From Candidatus Kapaibacterium sp. (GTDB lineage: Bacteria; Bacteroidota; Ignavibacteria; Kapaibacteriales; HRBIN21), in assembly GCA_025055465.1 (NCBI GenBank), contig JANWXA010000018.1, positions 1-16,096 of the forward strand: a DNA stretch of 16,096 nucleotides. The letters are read 5' to 3'. Shown here piece after piece: positions 12,098 to 16,096 of the stretch. The notes beneath the pieces were generated by a model that worked only from the letters and a program-made list of their open reading frames with translations, was not told the DNA's origin and made no database searches. The translations under genes and the position numbers were made by a program. Every line of letters starts with the position of its first letter. Within the stretch, counting starts at the first letter, position 1.

Positions 12098-14719
12098 ATG
12101 TCACGCCCGGCAGAAACGCCCTTGATGCGGCAGTACCGGCAGATCAAGCAGCAGTATCCGGACACGATCGTGCTCTTCCGACTAGGGGACTTTTATGAGA
12201 CGTTCGAGGAAGATGCCGCTATCACTGCTCGGGTCTGCGGGATCGTGTTGACACGCCGGAACAACGGTGCTGCGGGAGACGTCCCTATGGCGGGTTTCCC
12301 GCATCACCAATTGGACACCTACTTGCCGAGGCTTGTGCGAGCAGGTTACCGAGTGGCGGTCTGCGAGCAGTTGGAGGACCCCAGGCTCGCTCGCGGTATC
12401 GTTCGGCGCGGGGTGATAGAAGTGGTGACCCCGGGTGTGGCACTCTATGACAAGCTGCTGGAGGCTAAGCAAAGCCGCTATGTGGCCGCGCTGGCGTTGC
12501 CGTCGCGGCCTGGGCAGGCTGTGGGTATTGCGATTGCCGATGCCTCTACAGGTGAGTTCTTCGTCACCGAAGTCCCTGCCGAGGGCACAGTGGAGATGCT
12601 GGAAGGGTTTGCGCCAGCGGAAATCCTGGTTGCTCGGCGCGACTACGGTACGGTTCGCGAGTGGGAACAGCAACTCGTCTGGCGGCCTACCCTGACCCGG
12701 CTGGAGGACTGGCTCGTGGAAGAGGGATTTGCACGGCAGCTACTGCAGCGCCACTTTGGGGTCGGGAGCCTGAAAGGGTTCGGCGTAGAGCATCTCTCAG
12801 AAGGGCTTGCAGCGGCGGGGGCGGTGCTGCACTACATCCGGGAGACACAGCAGGAGCAGGCCATACACCTCCGGAGCATCCGCTACTACGCCGCCTCCGA
12901 GTACATGGAGCTGGATGCCGCGACACGCCGAAACTTAGAGCTCTTGGCAACGGTTGCCGAGGGACGTACCGACGGGAGTCTATGGCAGGTGCTGGATAAG
13001 ACGCTTACCCCCATGGGGGGACGGCTCCTCAAGTTTTGGCTCCACCACCCGCTGTGCCGTCCGGAGGCCATCCGTCCGCGGTTGGCAGCAGTGCGAGCGC
13101 TTTACGAGCATGTAGCCCTGCGGCAACAGCTCCGGCAGCTTCTGCCACAGCTTGCCGACATCGAGCGTCTACTCTCGCGGGTTGCAACGAGGCGAGCACT
13201 CCCACGGGAGTATCTCTGGATAGGACAGAGCATTGCGGTATGCCAGCGAATCACGACACTCCTTCGGCAGCTTCCGCCTGAGGGCCTTTTCGGTGAGTTT
13301 GCTTGGGAGGAGCTCGTAGCACCCGTGCTTCCACTGGGACAGCGGCTGCGGGAGGCATTCCAAGAGTCCCCAGCATCGGAGTTTGGTCGTGGCGCCGTCT
13401 TCCGTCCTGGTTTCTCACCCGAACTGGACGAGCTGCAGCAGCTACTCCGTTCCAGTAGGGAATGGCTTGCACGATACCAGGAGAGCGAACGCCAGAGGAC
13501 AGGAATCCCTTCGCTCAAAGTCGGATACAACGCCGTCTTCGGCTACTACATCGAGGTGACACACGCACACCGCTCCAAAGTTCCACCCGACTACGAGCGG
13601 AAGCAGACGCTGACGAATGCTGAGCGCTACACGACGCCCGTGCTCAAAGAGATGGAGCTCAAGCTGCTCAACGCCGAGCAGCGCATTGCCGCGCTTGAGC
13701 AGGAGCTCCTCGAAGGACTACGGCAAGAGGTCCTCCAGAGCGTTGAGCAGTTGCAAGCCGTTGCAAAAGCGCTGGCGACCCTTGACTGTTTGCAGAGCCT
13801 GGCGGAGGTGGCGCAGGAGTATGGCTACACAGAACCTGAAGTGGACGATTCCGAAGTCATTGACGTCCGAGCCGGCCGACATCCTGTCGTTGAGCGGCTC
13901 TTACCGGCAGGCGAACAGTACGTGCCAAATGACACCTATCTGGACACTGAGCAGGAACAGCTCCATGTCGTCACTGGCCCGAACATGTCGGGCAAGTCAT
14001 GCTATCTCCGACAGGTTGGACTGATTGTCTTGCTGGCTCAAATCGGGAGCTTTGTCCCCGCACAGCGAGCCCGGATTGGGGTTGTGGATCGCATCTTCAC
14101 CCGTGTAGGGGCTCACGACAACATCACCGGCGGTGAGAGCACCTTCCTTGTGGAGATGCACGAATCGGCGGCGATTCTCCACAATGCGACCCGTCGGAGC
14201 CTCATCTTACTGGATGAGGTCGGTCGCGGGACAGCGACCTTTGACGGCATCTCGATTGCGTGGGCGATTGCCGAATACATCCACGAGTTCATCCGGGCGC
14301 GAACACTGTTCGCTACGCACTACCACGAGCTCAACGTCCTGGCAGAGCGGTATCCCCGCATACGGGCCTACCATGCCGAAGTCCGGGAAGTAGAGGGGAA
14401 ATTGGTGTTCACACACCGGATTGTTCCCGGCGGAACGGACCACTCTTTCGGCGTTCACGTTGCCCAAATGGCGGGGATTCCGGAGTGGGTCATTCGCCGT
14501 GCTGAAGAGATCATGATCGTCCTTGAAGTAGAGCATGGCCGCTCGGCGGCATCGGCGTTGCGGTCCAACGTGACCGCTGCTCCGCAGCCAGTGCAGCTCA
14601 GCATCTTCACCCTAATGGACGACCCACTGCGGGAGCAGCTCCGACGCATTGACCCCAACACTCTGACACCACTCCAGGCACTGCAGGTCCTGGCCGAATT
14701 GTGTCAGCAAGCCCGGTAG
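12098..14719 (+). CDS. mutS: DNA mismatch repair ATPase MutS
   Basis: Recognises base mismatches and small loops and starts mismatch repair. The 873-aa length and domain order match MutS1, not MutS2. The N-terminal mismatch-binding domain holds GDFYETF with the wedge F32 and E34 of the F-x-E motif. The connector and lever domains follow, with GSLWQVLDKTLTPMGGRLL (lever start) and NAVFGYYIEVTHAH...TLTNAERYTTPVLKEME (clamp). The ATPase domain has Walker A GPNMSGKS (627-634), Walker B LILLDEVGRGTATFDG with D706/E707, and the FATHYHEL switch. QLSIF (833-837) near the C-terminus looks like a sliding-clamp binding motif. ATG 12098 aligns with the normal start (TPLMRQYRQIK). It is divergent from nosZ and convergent with coaD, 5 nt apart. 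Confidence 0.97.
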   Translation: MSRPAETPLMRQYRQIKQQYPDTIVLFRLGDFYETFEEDAAITARVCGIVLTRRNNGAAGDVPMAGFPHHQLDTYLPRLVRAGYRVAVCEQLEDPRLARGIVRRGVIEVVTPGVALYDKLLEAKQSRYVAALALPSRPGQAVGIAIADASTGEFFVTEVPAEGTVEMLEGFAPAEILVARRDYGTVREWEQQLVWRPTLTRLEDWLVEEGFARQLLQRHFGVGSLKGFGVEHLSEGLAAAGAVLHYIRETQQEQAIHLRSIRYYAASEYMELDAATRRNLELLATVAEGRTDGSLWQVLDKTLTPMGGRLLKFWLHHPLCRPEAIRPRLAAVRALYEHVALRQQLRQLLPQLADIERLLSRVATRRALPREYLWIGQSIAVCQRITTLLRQLPPEGLFGEFAWEELVAPVLPLGQRLREAFQESPASEFGRGAVFRPGFSPELDELQQLLRSSREWLARYQESERQRTGIPSLKVGYNAVFGYYIEVTHAHRSKVPPDYERKQTLTNAERYTTPVLKEMELKLLNAEQRIAALEQELLEGLRQEVLQSVEQLQAVAKALATLDCLQSLAEVAQEYGYTEPEVDDSEVIDVRAGRHPVVERLLPAGEQYVPNDTYLDTEQEQLHVVTGPNMSGKSCYLRQVGLIVLLAQIGSFVPAQRARIGVVDRIFTRVGAHDNITGGESTFLVEMHESAAILHNATRRSLILLDEVGRGTATFDGISIAWAIAEYIHEFIRARTLFATHYHELNVLAERYPRIRAYHAEVREVEGKLVFTHRIVPGGTDHSFGVHVAQMAGIPEWVIRRAEEIMIVLEVEHGRSAASALRSNVTAAPQPVQLSIFTLMDDPLREQLRRIDPNTLTPLQALQVLAELCQQAR

Positions 14720-14724
14720 GGCTC

Positions 14725-15210
14725 CTAAGGGTGTTGAGCGTGTAGACGCTGCAGACGACGGGCCACAGGCTCAGGGACTAAATCCGTTGGGACGTGCCCG
14801 AAGCGGACCAACTCCCGGACAATGCTGGAGTTGACGTAGATGTAGCGCTCGTTCGGGGCCATGAAGACGGTACATACGCTCGGTGCCAGTTGGCGGTTGA
14901 TGAGTGCCATCTGCAGCTCATACTCAAAGTCCGAAATCGCTCGTAGTCCGCGAATGATCGCCACGGCCCCGCATTGGCGAGCGTAGTCTACAATGAGCCC
15001 GTAGTACACGTCTACACTGACATTCGGCAGATGCGACACTGACTCCTCTACCATCTGCCGGCGCTCCGTTTCGCTGAAGAGCGGCTGCTTGGCAGGGTTT
15101 TGCCCGATGAGCACAATGACATGGTCAAAGAGCTGGGCCGCACGCTCAATGACATCCACATGTCCGTTCGTTATGGGGTCAAAGGTGCCCGGGTAGAGTG
15201 CGCGGCGCAT
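14725..15210 (-). CDS. coaD: Phosphopantetheine adenylyltransferase
   Basis: Transfers AMP from ATP to 4'-phosphopantetheine, the penultimate step of coenzyme A synthesis. The 161-aa product has the normal length. The nucleotidyltransferase motif is YPGTFDPITNGH (6-17), which includes the T/H-x-G-H signature as TNGH. Further conserved blocks are IIRGLRAISDFEYELQMALINRQL and YIYVNSSIVRELVRFG, which correspond to the substrate-binding RGLR and SSSxVRE regions. ATG 15210 gives the canonical N-terminus MRRALYPGTFDP; GGAAG just upstream can serve as ribosome site. It overlaps the rsmD 3' end by 32 nt in another frame, consistent with a two-gene operon, an arrangement common in bacteria. Confidence 0.96.
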   Translation of the reverse strand: MRRALYPGTFDPITNGHVDVIERAAQLFDHVIVLIGQNPAKQPLFSETERRQMVEESVSHLPNVSVDVYYGLIVDYARQCGAVAIIRGLRAISDFEYELQMALINRQLAPSVCTVFMAPNERYIYVNSSIVRELVRFGHVPTDLVPEPVARRLQRLHAQHP

Positions 15211-15781
15211 TGGATCTTCCGTGCCAGAGCCACCACTGGATACGGGTATCGCCAAAGAGTCGTTCGCTGTGAAATTGCCACCCCTCAGGGTATTCGCTGA
15301 TGACTTCGCAACGGCTGAGTTCCAGGCAGAGGAAGGCGCCGTGTAGGGGCCATTCGGCTTGTGCAATAGTGTGGAGGAGGCGTGAGCCTATCCTCATGTG
15401 GTATGGGGGATCAGCTAAGATTATTTGTGGTTGTGGAAGCATAAGCTCTCGCCAGTGGAGCAGTGCCCGAAAAACGTCGTCTACAAGGATTCGGTAACGG
15501 TGCGGCTCAGCCTCGAGTTTGCAGAGCGTTTGGCGAAGGACGTTGCAGAGGCGACGGTTACGCTCGATGAACGTGCAGTAGAGAGCGCCACGGCTGAGTG
15601 CTTCGATACCCAGGGCACCCGTGCCAGCGAAGAGGTCGGCGACAACGGCGCCTTCCACTGTTGTGAGGTGTTCCAACCGGTCGAAAAGAGCTTTCCGCAC
15701 GCGATCCATAGTCGGGCGCACGGGAGTGGCAACGGCAGGAGCAAGTTGGCGGCTACGCCATATTCCTCCGGTGATGCGCAT
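15179..15781 (-). CDS. rsmD: 16S rRNA (guanine966-N2)-methyltransferase
   Basis: Uses S-adenosylmethionine to methylate G966 of 16S rRNA. The 200-aa protein opens with MRITGGIWRSRQL (the usual RI-x-GG-x-x-[RK]-[GS]-R-x-L start) and contains VRPTMDRVRKALFDRL (21-36), SAM motif I DLFAGTGALGIEALSRGA (49-66), FIERN (71-75) and the catalytic motif ADPPY (123-127). The chosen ATG (15781) shares a base with the stop of the upstream frame (TGATG), so it may be translated by coupling. An open frame extends 18 codons further upstream but does not fit the family. The assignment is firm. Confidence 0.94.
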   Translation of the reverse strand: MRITGGIWRSRQLAPAVATPVRPTMDRVRKALFDRLEHLTTVEGAVVADLFAGTGALGIEALSRGALYCTFIERNRRLCNVLRQTLCKLEAEPHRYRILVDDVFRALLHWRELMLPQPQIILADPPYHMRIGSRLLHTIAQAEWPLHGAFLCLELSRCEVISEYPEGWQFHSERLFGDTRIQWWLWHGRSNAPRTLPGHL

Positions 15782-16096
15782 CAAAAGTGGATAAGTCCTG
15801 CTTCTACTGGGAGACAAACACCTACGCAGCCCCAAAAAAGATGGGCTGTTCGGATAGCGTATTCTCGCTGGAGTCTATCATTTGGCGGTAGGCACATTCG
15901 AAAAGGATTAAGCCGCCTGCACAGTGGCGGCTGTTTCATGAATTGGGCAAGGTTTTCCTGGAGACTTGCTATCAGTGCGCTGCTAACGGCTTGCCCAAAG
16001 ACGAATACGGTTGCAGGTTGTGGGATATCATCGGACAGGAATTCTGTGAGGTATTGTGCACATTGCTGTGCCATGGCCAGTGGCGGTGCCTCCTCC
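15781..16096 (-). CDS. C-terminal part of an unidentified protein, possibly ASKHA/PilM-like
   Basis: An open frame runs from the window edge to a TGA at 15781-15783 that overlaps the rsmD ATG (TGATG). The first ATG in view is at 16074, but the frame stays open beyond it to the edge (codons for EEAPPLA precede it), so the real start is probably outside. About 105 residues are visible. The pattern VFVFGQAVSSALIASLQENL, then RRLNPFRM, then YAIRTAHLFWGCVGVCL loosely recalls the last subdomain of PilM-type or other actin-fold proteins (glycine loop, L-N-P-F, then an A...GL helix). In Bacteroidota a DUF3822 gene, also thought to be actin-fold, often sits near rsmD/coaD; this could be its relative. 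The last ~35 codons are less convincing and contain a hairpin and a T6 run, so an end-proximal frameshift or a non-coding tail cannot be excluded. Confidence 0.45.
   Translation of the reverse strand, partial: EEAPPLAMAQQCAQYLTEFLSDDIPQPATVFVFGQAVSSALIASLQENLAQFMKQPPLCRRLNPFRMCLPPNDRLQREYAIRTAHLFWGCVGVCLPVEAGLIHF
15827..15848. repeat. Hairpin CAGCCC-N10-GGGCTG
   Basis: A 6-bp perfect inverted repeat, with a minus-strand T6 run inside its 10-nt loop rather than after the stem, so it does not look like an intrinsic terminator. It lies within the doubtful 3' end of the partial upstream frame, about 46 nt before the rsmD ATG. Confidence 0.3.
15911..15932. repeat. Hairpin AGCCGCC-N8-GGCGGCT
   Basis: A 7-bp GC-rich perfect stem with an 8-nt loop. 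On the minus strand it is followed by TAATCCTTTT, a poor T-tract. It could be a weak terminator of an upstream gene ending nearby, which would argue against the frame being coding to 15781, or simply secondary structure inside that gene. Confidence 0.35.

Noticed and set aside
14710..14723. Hairpin AGCCC-GGTA-GGGCT over the mutS stop as a terminator for mutS or coaD
   Set aside because: The stem is only 5 bp and no T-tract follows on either strand; it is a weak structure that happens to lie between convergent stops.
1..16096. tRNA or rRNA genes, CRISPR arrays, insertion sequences, direct repeats
   Set aside because: Genes fill almost the whole window; the only non-coding stretch over 100 nt is the nosZ/mutS region, and I found no cloverleaf, regularly spaced repeat or transposase motif by eye.

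Overview
The window reads as chromosome of a Gram-negative (lipid A/LPS-making) bacterium. It carries 14 protein-coding genes or fragments, very tightly packed, and I saw no RNA gene, insertion sequence, CRISPR array or phage gene. Three things point loosely to the FCB superphylum (Bacteroidota / Chlorobiota / Ignavibacteriota / Kapabacteria-like): a clade II, Sec-exported, lipobox-bearing nitrous oxide reductase; an exact TAnnTTTG element preceded by TTG in front of nosZ, and another TAnnTTTG in front of mutS; and a coaD-rsmD pair. This placement is inference and needs a tree.

Bases 1-5962 (+ strand) hold a run of co-directional genes: the 3' two-thirds of gyrB, a family 4-type Fe-S uracil-DNA glycosylase, an LpxL/HtrB-type lipid A acyltransferase, a GT9 (heptosyltransferase-like) glycosyltransferase, an RsuA/RluB-family pseudouridine synthase and lpxB. 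Genes overlap or are separated by less than 60 nt, so they probably form one transcription unit mixing DNA maintenance and outer-membrane lipid synthesis.

Bases 5974-11858 (- strand) hold a compact nos operon, transcribed nosZ - 204-aa membrane protein - nosL - nosD - nosF - nosY. It reduces N2O to N2 in the periplasm. NosZ has all seven CuZ histidines and the full set of CuA ligands. NosL (copper lipoprotein) and NosDFY (ABC system) are the usual maturation factors. Every junction after the 204-aa gene is an ATGA overlap or a 1-nt gap. The only real gap (91 nt, after nosZ) contains a strong intrinsic terminator, which should make nosZ mRNA more abundant than the accessory message. No nosR, nosC/nosG/nosH-type cytochrome or ferredoxin gene is present here, so the electron route to NosZ is not encoded in this window.

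The 239-nt divergent nosZ/mutS region (11859-12097) contains an FNR/DNR-like dyad (CTGAT-N4-ATCAG), a TTG-N20-TAAGTTTG promoter pointing at nosZ, and further dyads, one lying exactly over the predicted start point. This is a plausible anaerobiosis / nitrogen-oxide control region.

Bases 12098-16096: full-length mutS (+), then converging on it from the right (- strand) coaD, rsmD (32-nt overlap) and the C-terminal part of a gene entering from beyond the window edge.

The most interesting items for follow-up are the 204-aa nos-operon membrane protein, whose His/Met residues in LNHYIGM and two other clusters all fall on the predicted periplasmic side; the lipoprotein form of NosZ; the post-nosZ terminator; the nosZ operator cluster; and an Asp-to-Glu change at the catalytic position of the pseudouridine synthase.
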